From NCBI RefSeq assembly GCF_947172395.1, contig NC_069086.1, positions 7,348,501-7,412,500 on the forward strand: a stretch of DNA of 64,000 bases, read 5' to 3'. This document shows, piece after piece, positions 32,085-44,787 of this stretch. Each line of letters opens with the position of its first letter. Position 1 is the first letter of the stretch. Made by a program: the position numbers and the translations under genes. Origin of the DNA: Bicyclus anynana (lineage: Eukaryota > Arthropoda > Insecta > Lepidoptera > Nymphalidae). Below the pieces are notes generated by a model. That model was not told where the DNA came from and did no database searches. It was given only the letters and a program-made list of their open reading frames with translations.

Positions 32085-32162
32085 TCTTGAAATAACTTAA
32101 GTTACAGATGGTTTTTTATTCCTAAATAATTCATTACCATAATTTTTATTCTAGGTGCAAAT

Positions 32163-35100
32163 ATGCTATCTGATGAATCAAGCAGTGATTCAGAAACTGG
32201 CAGGTTCAAAGGTCAAACCAAACGTCAAGATGATAAATCTAATACTAGTACAAAGAAAGAAAATGTATTTGGCAGATCAATAGGGCGGAACAGGAGATCT
32301 GCTGACAGATTTAATAGAGAAGGTGATAGAAGGCGACATGAAAGAGAAAAGTTTGAACAGAGATCAAGAGAAAGACATAGATACTCTAGGTATTCTCCTG
32401 TAAGAAAATACTCACGAGATAGAAGTAGAGAAAGAAGTAAAAGATCTTCAGAGAGATATAGAGACAGAAGGCGAACACATTCAAAGCCCAGAGAAGAAAA
32501 GTCTAAACAAAGGGAGAGTCGAAGCACAAGTAAAGGCAAGCACATACATTCTAGACCTAGATCTCAAAAATCTCCTGTAAACACAAGGAATGTAAGAGAT
32601 GAAATCAAAGGTTTAATTTCAAATAAAGATAGAAGTTCAGAGAAAATAGAAAAGCAGTCATGGGATGAAAAATCTTCATCCCCAGAACCTGTAGTAAAGA
32701 AATCAGTAGTGCAAAAACCAACTACTGAAGCTAGAAAGAAGAAGAGTGATAGCCCTATATTGCTTGATGTACATGGAAACAGTGAAGGATCTGATGAAGT
32801 ACAGCCTGGCTCATATTATAACATGATACCAGCAATTGTAAAAGAAAAACTTGAAGATACTGAAGTGATATCAGAAGATTCTAGTGAAATTGATTCTTCA
32901 GATGATGAGAGGCTAAGAGCAAAATTACTAAATTTAGAAAAAGAGTTGCAGAAGACAAAGAAGAAGAAACATAGAAGAAAGCACAAAAGGAAAACTTCAA
33001 AGTCTGATAAAGACAAACGTGACTCATCAGCTTCTGTAGAAGTGACCAGCACAACAGATATTCCGGATGTTGTTATTGAATCTTCTTTACTTGCTAGTGC
33101 TGAAGTTTCGTCTACACAAAAAACTGCACAGAAAGAGAGCAGCGAAGAAGGTGAAATACTAAGTGATGACTCTCAAAGTGATATTGATCCAAACGACTTA
33201 AGACATAAACTTAAGAGATCAAAAACATCCCAAGGCCAGCAAAACAGAGATGCTTGGGGCCCGGCACTACCTCCACATTTAGATAAAAATTTTAAAGAAA
33301 GTGCATCACCGGAAGGACCATTGTTACCTCCTCATTTACAGAGAAAGGGCCATAATATAGGTAAAGGTTCACTTAGAACGTTATCAAGCATGCCTTAGCT
33401 TACTTATTATTTAAGCACATAGATGTTTGATGTTGTAAGAATAGGGTACTTGACTTATATCAAATCTAATATAAATAATATTAATTTCCTACATAGAATA
33501 AGGGTCCGAAATATATCAATATCAATTAATAAAAGTTAAGGATTTCTTTTAAAACTTAATTTAAATAATTCATATTTTTTTCAAATTTTGCTAACATCAA
33601 AAACACTGTCGTCCATTTTGTGACGTCACTAACACACTTGATGTACTAAATGTCGAACGAATTGTTAACTAATATTTTTGTCACACGCTCCATTTGTATG
33701 GGATTTATTCTAGTGACGTCGTGAAACAGTTGAAATATACTGTCATGGCCGACAGGCGTTTTGGCTGGTATTGTCAAAAACATATTTAAAAACTAAAATT
33801 ATCATGTAATCATGTCTCAAAAAAATATGAAAAAATTTTTTTTTTAGTCTAGTAGATTGACAATGAACTATTTAGGACCATTTGAAAAAAAGTGTCAACT
33901 AGCCTATTTTTTTCAGGGCCATCAATACCTGAAGACATGAGGAAAGTTTTAGCTGAAAATAGTGAAATAATTCACGAAGTCATACATGACAGTTCAGACG
34001 ATGATGGAATAGGGCCATTACCTGCCGGGGCTGAAAATAAATGGACAGAGGCGCACCAACATCTAGAAGAGAGAGCTATGGAGATGAAAATAAAGAAACT
34101 TGATGGATATTCATTAAAGAACTCCAACATCAAATCTAGAGAACAATGGATGCTGGAACTACCAGAAGGCAAGACAAAATACTTGGGATTAGAAGCTAGA
34201 AGTTTTAGAGCAAAAGAAGGACCTGATATGTCTGATAGGTACTGGAAATTTTAAGCTTAATTATCAACTTTTTTTAAACAAAATGCTAATTTAGTGTGTT
34301 TGTTAAGGTCAAGTTGGACGGACACTCCTGAAGATAAGGCTCGTAAGGCGTTAGGTATACCAAAAGAAGAGGATACCAATGTTACACTGCAAAGAGAAGC
34401 AAGGGAACGTCACGTTGCAAGGCGGGACGAAGAACAAGAGAAAGCTGCCAAGTAATATATTTTTAATATAATATTTTAAAAAATGTTGTATATATAATAT
34501 TTTAAAACAACTGACAAATATACTGATTTTAATAAAATTACACTGTTTGTGCCGAATTTCTCAATAATGAATATATTAATTTTCCAGAAAACACAAAAAG
34601 AAGCATAAAAGGGAAGAAAGCTTATTGGATATGCACCAAAAGAAACTGAAAAAGAAGAAAAAGGTATAACATCTTTTATTAAACAATCAACATGCTAAAG
34701 TTGAAAAATAATTTGAAAAACCGATAGTCATTAATGAATAGCTAAAATACTGTAGTAAGTAGTACACTTTTCACCTACACTTCACTTTAGATGAAACATC
34801 TTTGATGAAACCGCATCCAAATTTTACCCATTTAAGCTCTATGGTGCTAAGCACTTATTACACCCCTTTTTAGTTGTATGCTTAATTTTATTTTAAGCAC
34901 TCTAAAATATACTAATATTATAAAGATGAAAGATTTGATTGTTTGTATGTAATGAATATACTCCGAAACTACTGAACCGATTTGAAAAATTATTTCAATG
35001 TTGAGAAGCTACACTATCCCTAATAAACCGTACTTTTTTAGAATTTTTGTCGGGTACGAAAAATTTTTGGATTGACCGCCCAAAATCGCTCGTACTCGAC

Positions 35101-35311
35101 TAAAATACTAAAGTATTTCGAACTAGGCCTGAGTAGTTTAATATATTTACAGAAAGAAGACAAAGATGAGGAGAAGAAGGAACGCCGTCCATTCAGTCGC
35201 GACCAGGACTTGCAAGTCAACCGTTTCGATGAAGCTCAAAAGAGATCCATCATCAAGAAAGCTCAAGGTTTAAACACCAGATTTTCTAGTGGTGAAGCAA
35301 AATATTTGTAG
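32163..35311 (+). CDS. GPALPP1: GPALPP motifs-containing protein 1-like, with RS-rich N-terminus
   Basis: Five coding exons: 32163-33360, 33917-34238, 34308-34451, 34588-34663 and 35153-35311. Phases close and the total is 1899 bases (632 residues). The C-terminal half matches GPALPP1: DAWGPALPPHL at about 363-373, GPLLPPHL at 385, GPSIPEDM at 400, GIGPLPAG at 430, then SREQWMLELPEG, SSWTDTPEDKARKA, ESLLDMHQKKLK, the DUF3752-type RPFSRDQDLQVNRFDEAQK, and NTRFSSGEAKYL at the end. The molecular role of this nuclear protein is not established as far as I know. The first 200 residues are arginine/serine-rich (RHRYSRYSPVRKYSRDRSRE and similar) and residues 200-350 are acidic/lysine-rich. This makes the protein almost twice the length of the human one and suggests a link to RNA processing (inference). 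A splice acceptor (TTTTTATTCTAG) sits 7 bases before the ATG, so an upstream non-coding exon is likely. Confidence 0.88.
33361..33916. other. GPALPP1-like intron 1
   Basis: AT-rich. About 33600-33780 has a MITE-like look (GTGACGTCAC and GTGACGTCG blocks) without definable ends. Confidence 0.35.
35034..35130 (-). mobile_element. Fragment of the Harbinger-like MITE found at 45299
   Basis: Contains CGACTAAAATACTAAAGTA followed by TTCGAACTAGGCC, the same terminal sequence as 45299-45410, with internal GACCGCCCAAAAT. It ends about 25 bases before the last GPALPP1-like exon. Confidence 0.55.
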
Positions 35312-36153
35312 GGAAGTCACACTTTTTTATCTGTCTACCTATTCATGATATTATATATGATTTTTTTTTTTTTATACAGAATTTATGCTACACATTTGTA
35401 GTAAATATCAAACTTTCATAAATTTTGTGGGTCAACTTGTTAAATTCAACTCAATATTAAAGTTTTTGTAATTTACATACACACAATCACAATACATACT
35501 GAATGATGATGAATTATATTATTTTAACGATATACTCGTAAAGTAAAATCGAGTAAAGTTTATTCTTGATGTTAAAGTAAATATATGTACCTATTTTAAG
35601 TGTACTGTTTATTCAGAAAGCCAGATTCAAGTATATTTGTGCTCCATTTAAAAACTTTCTGATTGAATATTGTCTCTAAACAGTTGCTAACTGTGACCAA
35701 CAACAATACAATTGGCTTAGGGAAACTAAACACGCAAAGTAATTGCAACAAGAGATTAGGGCTGTCATGTCTAGAGTGTGACATTTAAAGCTTTGGCTTA
35801 AGGTGCTGAGCATTCACTTGTAATGAGCATTCGCGCGAATGTTACATCACAGAAATATACGAGAACATTTTAGCGAGCAGTTACTTGGACCTTTTTGCCG
35901 ACACAAGATGTTCAGTTTCAAAATTCTCAAGATATTCGTAGCAATAATTAGATCTATGTTTCTCTCGTTGTTCAGTTCAGATGTTCTACAAGTGAATGCT
36001 CAAGTCTATCAGCACTTAGGGAAACATGAAACTCAAAAGGACGTTTGTAGAAGGAGACTAGGGCTGTTTGATTATTATTTGTTAAAAGGCTTTCTGTAAG
36101 AAAATCCTTAAATTCAAAGGAACATTTGTGGGAAAAGACTGGAGCTTTTTGAA

Positions 36154-36290
36154 CAAATTGTGAGACTTTTGGGAGGATACTGGGGTTGTTTGATCCACAT
36201 ATAAGACTTGTTGGTGGATACTGGGGCTTTTTCATCCACATATGAGACTTGTTGGTGGATACTGGGGCTGTATGATCCATGTGTGAGACT
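36154..36290 (+). repeat. 41-base minisatellite, about three and a half units
   Basis: Units starting near 36154, 36195, 36236 and 36277 share GAGACTTGTTGGTGGATACT and GGGGCT. The two middle units are nearly identical with a 41-base period. Confidence 0.75.
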
Positions 36291-37048
36291 AAACCTCAGG
36301 TTAGGGGAATGTTTAACTCAAAAGAACTTTTCCAAGAGAAGACCAGGGCTGTTAGATACAAGTGTGTGTGATTAAAAGCCTTGGCTTAGGGAAAGAGTAA
36401 ACTCAAAAGAACGTTTATTTAGGCTGTTGGATCAGAGTGTGAAATTTTACAAAATGTAAGCCTCCGTACATATTTGATGCTATTTCAGCGCGATCACTGA
36501 CCACGTTTCGCAGTCAGTCGCGTAACCAACATGGTTGGCTAATTGCAGTGTAATATGCGCCAAACTTAAAGTCCGCTCTGAAGTTGCAACGGGCCGAACT
36601 GCGCAGATATTATAACTGGGATTTTGTATCTGTGCCGCCATTCGCCTCGTTTTCAGCGCGGAAGAAGTTTAACGTATAGGTATTGTTTTCGCATTGTAAT
36701 AAAAGCTTTTACTAATTTTATGTAGACTTATGTATTGGTTATTAAGGTACTTAGTATTGTTTATTGATGGATTAGTATAAATGCGAATATTTTGTAAATA
36801 TAGACACATGATTTTAATTAAAACTGACTTTTTATTGAATACAGTTTACAGTTTACACTTTTGAGTGGATTTGATATTTCTCAGAACACTTCCTTGCGCC
36901 TGATTTCAATAACTTTACTCAATAGTAATCAACTTATAAGACTCCGTTCACTTAAAATTGTTTTTCACAAATTTTGCGTAAATCATGGAATTTTCCAGGA
37001 AAAAACCTGTGTTAATCTCTGGATGAACCTGATAAAGATAAATTTGAT

Positions 37049-37095
37049 ATGCAGATAGATTACGTACTCTGGTACGTATAATAATCTATCTGCAT
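37049..37095. repeat. Imperfect hairpin
   Basis: ATGCAGATAGATTACGTAC pairs with GTACGTA...TAATCTATCTGCAT, with a 5-base insertion in the right arm and a 4-base loop. Confidence 0.75.
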
Positions 37096-38295
37096 TTCAA
37101 ATTCCAGCTTTATCAGTTCAGAAGTTGCGACAGCCTGAGTTTTACGACAATTTTTGAAGACTTGTTGTTTGTTAAACTTCTTGGCAAGAAAAAAAAAATA
37201 CACCGGCAAACAAGCAAGAAAAGAGAAAAAAAAATGTTTATTTCTTCGAGTAACATGCTTTTATTTAGCCAATAATTTAACCAGATAGGAAGAGAATCGA
37301 CGTACCACATGGCTACAGGCTTAAGGTGGTGCCCTCTGAGGCACAGAGCAGGGAGTAACATCACTGGGCTGAGAATTTTAAATGAAAATTTCTTGGAAGA
37401 AAGAAGATACTCTCATAGCCCGAAACAGGATTCGAATACTGTGGTTTCGTTTCGTATCATGAGTTCATGATACGAAACCGCACGATCAACGAGGCACTAC
37501 AAGTTGTGTGTCTATACTGTGACTGACTGTGTGTGTGTTTAAATAGGTTTTGTAGGTACATACGTACTTGCTCGAGGTTAAAACAAGGCTCTACCATGTG
37601 CCTCAAACGTATTTTAAAGTACTTTGGACACATTGTCAGGAAACACGGAGACATCGGAACGAAAAAGGCCCGAAGTGTGCAGCCCGATGCGTTGGTCTGA
37701 CCAGTATGTTGTTCAAATATAGTATGAAGTTAAATGAAGATAATTTCCAACGCCCAAAATTGAAAATGCAACACTGTTCGAAAAGCTTTGTGTTTTAAAA
37801 ACGCCGTCGTGTGGACATATACTTGAGGGGCTTAAATGTTAAAGAAAAATAAAAGAAATTTCTTTTTTTCGATTGTCTATATTAAATTTAACGAAGAGAT
37901 GCTTGAGAGGCGCAAATAGAGCGCGCAGGCGCAGGCCTGATTTTCAATTGGTCACTCCAGATGTCCAAAGTATGGTCCAGATCTTCGCGTTCCATACTTA
38001 CCAACTTTGTACTCAGAAGTGGTATAGGTACCTATAGGTATAATATTAGGAGCAAACAGCTGAGGCGCCATATTTGGATTTCGCTCCATTCTAAAATTTA
38101 CTTCGGGCCGGTGCTGCTTGGGAATGCATTTGTTGTATTTGAACGCTTTTTTAGCGTCCGTTAAAAAGACTCCCGTGCCTGTTGAAATTTTGCGAACGAA
38201 ATAAAACACCAAAACTAAAATAATATTATATTAATTTACCACTACACATTTGATACTACAGGCAATGAATGGCGGTAGATAGAGATTAAGTCGTT

Positions 38296-39948
38296 TTATA
38301 CGACAACAGCATCAGTGGTGCCGGTCTTTGCGGATGATTCGCAAACTTTTACTTTGGAGTCTTCGCAGCAAAGCGGTTCGTCAGCTGACATATCGGCGTA
38401 GGTCCACGGTTTATCGCACGCTTGGTAAAAAGCAGATAACTGGAACAGATATATAAAATACCTCATTATTAGCAACGATATTTAATAATATTAGACACGG
38501 CACTGGCGCGTCGATGCTGAGGCGCTTAATCGTCTTAATTTTATGTCGCATAGTAGGTACCTAAAAAACGAAAGTTATTTAAACATAATACATCATTATC
38601 AACTCACATTCGTCTCACTGCTGAGCACGAGTCTCCTCTGAATGAGAGGGGTTAGGTTTGCGAATTTGTAGACTTAACACACGTAGAGAATTTAGAAAAT
38701 TCACAGGTATGCGGGTTTCCTCACGACATTTTTCCTTTACCGTTTGAGACACGCGATATTTAATTTCTTAAAATGAAATGCAGATACCTAACTGAAAATC
38801 CCGGACCGGATTCGAACCTACACCCTCCAGAATCGGAGGCAGAGGTCATATTCACTGGGCTTATACATAATTGTCAACAACGTCAAGTTGTGTGCTCAGA
38901 AAGTGTAAAAACTGTATTAAATGTTACCGTTAAATTGAAGGTAAATACCGTTAGATTATAATCTATCTCGCGAGATTGACATACAATTAAACATGTAAAT
39001 CGGTAGATTGTATCAATTGAGTCGCAAAATACCAGAATAGTACAAAACCTTACCTTAAGATCGTCGGCGTTACCAAGTCTATTACACAGAATCTCAGGTC
39101 CTTTGGCCTTCGCGGCCATTGCTAGTGCGAGGCAGAGACTCTTGCAGGTAGAGTCCCCTTCCTCGGTGCAAGCCACAACCAGCCCCGGCGACTGAGACAG
39201 CAGTGGAAGCTGGTCTGCTGCGGGAGATGGAGTGGGGAATCCGCCGCAGGTGCAGTTGCCTCTAGCTCCATCACCAAATGCTCCTGAACTATGAATTGAA
39301 ATGTAGATAAACAAATGAATAATACTGAAATCTTCTGTTTTTTTATCTATCTATCTGTTTGTTATTATTTTAAATTAACAGCTTTGAACTGAAAGCATAT
39401 ACTTATATGAAGGAATATACGACATACGTCAAAATCTCGATTTTTAAAGTTATGTCTGTTTGTCTTTTTTTATCTCTGAAACGGCTGGACCGATGTTGAC
39501 GGGACTTTCACTGGACTCTCCGCAGGGCAGGGCGCCATTTATAAGACTGTTTTCTGCAACTAAATGCAGGCTCTTTCACGGTAAAGGGATTTGAGAGACG
39601 ATTATGTTCGAGTTTGGACCGACGATTTAACGTGACCTGTTGAACTTTCTACTCTTGCGAATAGAAAGTAAAAGAAAATATTTCATAACCCGCCTTAGGA
39701 CTTAAACCCAGCCTCTCATGGTCATGATCCTTAGCCAGGGATTTTTTTTATTTACCTAACCACTTAACAAGTTACAGTTTGACTCAACGATATTTTTGAT
39801 TAGACTGCAATTAAAGCCGAGGTGTACCTACAAAATAACAAGTTTAGTTTAAAATACAAAATTATATTAAGTACCTGGTGGTGCCAGTTAAGTCTCCGAA
39901 GGCGATTCCAAGGAAGGCTATGTGGACACACAATACGATTCCCAACAT
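38296..39948 (-). CDS. Small secreted cysteine-rich protein, follicle cell protein 3C-like
   Basis: Three coding exons on the minus strand: 39875-39948, 39054-39288 and 38296-38439. They join in phase to 453 bases (150 residues). The first 18 residues (MLGIVLCVHIAFLGIAFG) are a clear signal peptide. The mature part has NCTCGGFPTPSP, then ACTEEGDSTCKSLCLALAMA, EILCNRL, and the last exon YQACDKPWTYADMSADEPLCCEDSKVKVC. The spacing C-x-C...C-x6-C-x3-C...C...C-x2-W...CC-x6-C resembles insect follicle cell protein 3C-1, a secreted protein of follicle cells and eggshell. I recognise the pattern rather than a close sequence, so the family call is moderate. A TATA-like TATTTAAG lies about 60 bases upstream of the ATG on the minus strand (plus 40006-40013). 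The intron 38440-39053 holds a family-B SINE. Confidence 0.75.
38598..38860 (-). mobile_element. SINE family B
   Basis: Reverse copy with B box (plus-strand GGATTCGAACCTACACCCTCC), in intron 2 of the Fcp3C-like gene. Confidence 0.65.
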
Positions 39949-42700
39949 GGTGATGGAAGACACAAAACCAAGCAGTGCAATGAACTGCCATTTGTTCCGG
40001 GGTTGCTTAAATACTTGAATGCCTGTTGTTCATTAGGAAGACCACACTTGCTTTGGTTTGGTTTATTTCAGGACCCGTCTTAAACCTACTGACTACTATA
40101 AAATACGTATTTCATTATTCAACTATTTTTAATAGATGAATTTTCAATAATAGACGCAAGTAACGTAGATTTTATAAATATAAAACACCATTTTGACCGT
40201 TATTTCCATTATGCCTTCCCCTCCGGTGTTATTTGAACTGAAAGTGCGACATTAGGCCAATGTCGCTTATAGTCGATTGTCCACTTATCGACTCTTTTTA
40301 ACATTATTATGTATTACTAGCAGACGCCCGCGACTTCGTCCGCGTGAAAGTCGATGTACCCCTACCCTACCCTATCCTTACCCTACCACTATCCTACTCG
40401 GAGAACATGTCCGTCATACATGATTTATATGTAGCCTTAACCATTAAGGATGTACACGCGACGGAAGCTTAAAAAATGGAGTAACTTCTCCCGTTTTCTC
40501 AACATTTCTCTTCACTGCTCTGCTTCTATTAATTGTAGCGTGATGAAAAGTATACTATAACCTCCCCAGGAGTATGTAGAATAATTGTACCAAGTTTCGT
40601 TAAAATCCGTACTTTTTGTTTCTATAAAGAACATACAGACAAAAATTTTATTGATTGCATTTTTGGCATCAGTATCGATCACTAATCACCCCCTGATAGT
40701 TATTTTGGAATTTTAATTCATGTACAGAATTGACCTCTCTACAGATTTATTAACAAAACAAGCGAAATGTTAGTATGCTCAATATTTCCTTCTGCATCTG
40801 GGATATAAATACAGCAATTACATTATTATTAATCCGGCCGGGAAATATTCTTGGATTTAAATTTTGGCTTCTTATTCTTTGACTAATGTCCTAAAAATTA
40901 GCGAAATCTCTGTTTGTCAGACAATAACTAGTAAAATTACCTAAGCTAGCTAATCCGTCCGGGAAAGACAAAGAAAACTTGTGGGCGTCGTAACGAAACA
41001 CGATCATCAATGTTTTGAAAAAACACGATGCCAGTGTTATTACTGTATCACTTGTACAATAAGCAGTTAGACGTACCAGAAGTTCCATTTGTTTTGAGAC
41101 ATTGTACGTACATTGTTATAGATGCATTAAACCGGGTAATTAAAATTGCTCCACTCTATGCAATATTAATTAAGTAAATTACGACTTCACGACTATTTAC
41201 ATGAAACAATTTACTGACGTGACGTGATGGCTCAGTGAATATGACCTCTACCTTCTGCTTATTTAGAGCGTAGGTTCGAAGCCGGTCCGGGGCATGCATC
41301 TCAAACTTTTCAAAAGCTAATATGCATTTTAAGAAATTAAATATCACGTGTCCCAAACGTGATAAAACCTGCATACCTACCTCCACGAGAATTTTCTTAA
41401 TTCTCTACGTGTGTGTCGTCTGCCAATCTGCATTTGGGACGTGTAATAGACTAAGGCCTAATTCATTCTGAGAGGAGACTCGTGCTCAACAGTGAGCTGA
41501 TATGGGTTGTTGATGATGACCTACATGGTAAGAACAAAGGGACTGCCTCGTTGGTAAGTGGTTAACCTATGTGGCTTCGGAACATGCGGCCCTGGGTTCG
41601 AATCCTGTTGAGTCACGGAGTTTCTGTCTTCTAAGAAATTTTCAGTAAAAATTCTCAGTCCGTAGTTAGGAAGATGGTGGATTTACTCCCCCGTGTCTGG
41701 GACGTTAAGCCTTCACGCCCGTTATTATCATTAACATTCGATAGTGGTTAATAATTAAACATTGTCACCCTAATCCCGCCACTCCGCATTGGAGGAGCGT
41801 GGCGGTTCTGAGCTCAATACCCCTTCAATAAAAACACGGACAGACATTGACAGGAAGCACAAAAATAAAATTAAAATGCTTTTGGCTTCAGCATCGATTA
41901 TACAGAGTGCTTGGACCTCCACCAGATTTCCAAAATATCTTTCTTGTACAGAATTGAACCTGTTACAGTTTTATTATAAGTATAGATATAGATTTCTTGA
42001 AAGAAAAGTAGGTATACGTAGTAGTTAGAATACTGCCATTTTGTATTATTTATGTGCAAGTTAGCCGGTAGCCCTTGTTAAGAGGATAAAAATCCAAACC
42101 ACTTTCGGTTTCTACACGACATCGTAACGGAACGCTAAATCACTTGGCGGTACGTCTTTGCCGGAAGGGTGGTAACTAGCCACGATTGAAGCTTCCCAAC
42201 AGCCAGACCTGGACCACTTAAGAAAACCCCAATCGGCCTAGCCGGGATAGCACCCAGGACCTCCGCCTTGTAAATTCAACGTGCATACTACTGCGCCACG
42301 GGGTCCGTCAAAAATTGTGCTGATTCACAGCTGGAAAGTCGTAGGTTCGACTCACAGCTTCGGTCATGGTCGTATTCTAAATTGATTATTTGAATAAACA
42401 ATATTATCCAATAGACTCACGTCCTAGTGGCATACCACCTATGCCTACATTGGCCGTGGCAAGGTATTATCCTACCGACAAATACATACCTACCGTTCGA
42501 GGGTACTGGCGGAGACAGCATTAACTTGTTGTTGTTTGTAATGGGATGCTATATTATCAGGGTAACATAGGCCTAATTTAACCCTGTACTCCCACGGCAA
42601 TAAGAATTATGCAAGGTCTGCATTAATAAAAGGAGATTAATAAAAAAAAAATAGTTTATCTAATAAAATATTGATTATATTTCAGCAATCATTTGGAACA
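39949..42700. other. Gene-free, repeat-rich stretch between Fcp3C-like and cyclin C
   Basis: Contains a minus-strand Helitron-type end with a short CCCTA array (40317-about 40640: CTAGCAGACGCCCGCGACTT), a plus-strand family-B SINE (41225-41518), a family-A SINE (41541-41830) and a reverse family-C SINE (42051-42312). About 39440-39620 resembles a repeat copy (GAAACGGCTGGACCGATG). No exon recognised. Confidence 0.55.
41541..41830 (+). mobile_element. SINE family A, uninterrupted
   Basis: The tRNA-like head (GACTGCCTCGTTGGTAAGTG, then GGGTTCGAATCCTG) continues through AAAATTCTCAGTCCGTAG to CCGCATTGGAGGAGCGTGG. It serves as the reference for the interrupted copies at 2111 and 50680. Confidence 0.65.
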
Positions 42701-44787
42701 TTATCTCTGTGGCGCTGGAGAAGGTTTAGGAATTTTCCCTAGCAGTCCTTGAATTTCTTTCTTTTCGTCGTAACTCTTCCACATTTCATACAAATTAATA
42801 ATGGTCCTTACTATCTCTTGTATCTGTGAACAAAGTATTGGAAAACTTAATAGTTAAACAAATATAAAAAAAAGTATGTGTCTGTACTAATGTGTAGTTT
42901 TTGTAACAACAAAAATTACAAATTTGTACCAAACTAACAAACAAAACATTATTTCTCCTCTTCTGGGAGGGAGGTAGGCCAACAGGGCCGGCAAGTTTAT
43001 TAAGTAATTCATTTTCATTGCATATCATGGTTGTAATCATCTTATATTGTGTTTATTGTATTACACAAAACCTATGTGTCCATTCTGAACATGTGCATAT
43101 GTCTGATTAGTACACAAAAACAACATCCCAGCAGCGTTATACTAGTTGTATGGCTTCTTTCAATAACAGATTGGACTAAAAGTTTTGCACATACTGTACT
43201 GTACAGATTTGCTTTTATTAGTATACTATATTCCAAATGAGCACAAAAAAGATAATAAAGTGTTTTTCAGATAGCACGGGTACAGTGACAGTTGCCTGTA
43301 TGCCGTTCATAATATGTATAATTATCATGAATTGTGGCGAAATTTCAAGACTGAAACAAATTGTAGTTAGTTTTCCATATTCAGGTTTTGTATTGCAACA
43401 ATAATAAAGTAAAAATCTGTAAAAAATACTCTATTTATAACTTACTTTATCCATATCTACATTTAGCTCAGCAAACCAGGGCTTGAGGTTCTCTTTGCCG
43501 AGCATTACACAAGCTATATGAAGGGCACTTATGGCAATCTGAAAATAATAATCACAATTAAAATATTGCACTTGCATTTATGAGAAATATACATATTTGG
43601 GATCAATATTTGAATATATTGAATGAACAATGTAACATGTAAATTGATGCACAACAGAGGCATCTTTAACTATGATGCTATGATGCTGTACGCAGCACCC
43701 AGGTAACTGATTTGGGGGCCGCATGCCATAAATACTTTGATAACATTTTTGTATGTATTCAACTGTACACACAGTCGATGAACAGAATAGAGTGAATGAT
43801 AATAAGTAGTCATACATGTCTTACAATGGTAGTAAACTGACTTAAACACTTGATAGTAAAGACAGAATTTACAGAAATGATCAAAATAGACCTTCATTTC
43901 ACTTCATACTGTATTTGAACACTTTTTTAATGTCTGTTAAAAAAACTCTCGTGCGAATGGGGGCTTAGCAACACACCCAATAATACAGCTATCTCTTTCA
44001 TGGTGTTGGACGAAAGAGATGCAACAATGACTTTGGTACATTTGGTCAACATTTTGTCTACTTCACTTCCCAAGGTATGACATTTGTTGCATGCACATAC
44101 AGGGCACAAATATTGCTAGGTCAAAACAGAGTAATATGTTGTTGTATAGTTTACACTGTATTAATATTACTGATTTAAAATGATTACCTGATAAGGAGGA
44201 TATAACAAACTGACATCAGTTCTCAACGAATCATTAACAATTCTCCAAGCGTATGTAAGAATTTGGTCATCTTGTATTTGAGTGTGTATGTCTTGAACAA
44301 ATAGCAACAAAGGTCTATAGGGTTGATATACAATGAGACAACAGTCCAAATTTTCAAGTAAATAAAATTCACACTCCAGTATGTGGTTTGTCCTGTAAGG
44401 GAACTCTTGCTGTCCGTACGCGTAACTGAATTTGTTCTTGATCACTGTTTGGCATGTCGTTATAAGTCTTGAATTGGAAATTACACCGAACTCCTCCACT
44501 TTGGACGCTAGGAACACGCAAGTGGGCGCTAAAAGTAACGGGTCTATACATTTCAGCGAGTTTCTTGCATAGAATCTTTTGAAGTAGACCGTAGCAGTGG
44601 CTATAACTTGCTGTCGAAGTTTCAACTGCTCTCCCAATACTTGTATGATACTTGCAAAAAAGTTGAATACTTTTTGATACTCCTCCTCTGTCAGCTTTGC
44701 CAGGTCATGTTGACGATCACGAAATAGATCTTGTTTATCCAGTATCCATTGTTGATGATGTGAACTTTGCCAAAAGTTACCAGCCAT
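42701..44787 (-). CDS. CycC: Cyclin C
   Basis: Three coding exons on the minus strand: 44188-44787, 43446-43538 and 42701-42823. Each is a whole number of codons, for 271 residues. Cyclin C is the partner of CDK8 in the Mediator kinase module. The protein starts MAGNFWQSSHHQQWILDKQD, the signature cyclin C N-terminus. It continues through the first cyclin box (QLKLRQQVIATATVYFKRFY, CIDPLLLAPTCVFLASKVEEFG) and the second (ILECEFYLLENLDCCLIVYQPYRPL, IVNDSLRTDVSLLYPPYQ, IAISALHIACVML). It ends with IQEIVRTIINLYEMW and a tail KIPKPSPAPQR. Length matches Drosophila cyclin C (267). There are no anomalies. Confidence is very high because this protein is nearly invariant among animals. Confidence 0.97.
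42824..43445. other. Cyclin C intron 2
   Basis: AT-rich. At 43264-43335 there is a repeat (GATAGCACGGGTACAGTGAC, GTTGCCTGTATGCCGTTCAT) whose reverse complement recurs at 62040-62105 in a golgin intron. Flanking exons join in phase, so no exon is missing. Confidence 0.4.
43539..44187. other. Cyclin C intron 1
   Basis: No coding. A repeat near 43905-43960 (TGTATTTGAACACTTTTTTA, CTCTCGTGCGAATGGG) matches one at 38130-38180. Confidence 0.4.

Larger units (their letters stand above)
35312..38295. other. Gene-free stretch between GPALPP1-like and Fcp3C-like genes
   Basis: No gene recognised. About 35700-36450 is a degenerate tandem-repeat zone with recurring GGCTTAGGGAAA, AACTCAAAAGRACGTTT and AGGGCTGTTTGAT. 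36480-36700 is locally GC-richer and contains GCGC-type motifs; it could be an unrecognised promoter or repeat. 37950-38200 carries a repeat (GTATTTGAACGCTTTTTTAG) seen again at 43910. Confidence 0.45.

Noticed and set aside
36480..36700. GC-rich block as a hidden gene or promoter
   Set aside because: No coding frame with splice support and no transcript evidence, so it is left as unexplained sequence in the gap description.
37952..38212. Minus-strand open frame of 86 residues
   Set aside because: Its sequence overlaps a repeat also seen at 43910, with no domain and no consistent splice context.
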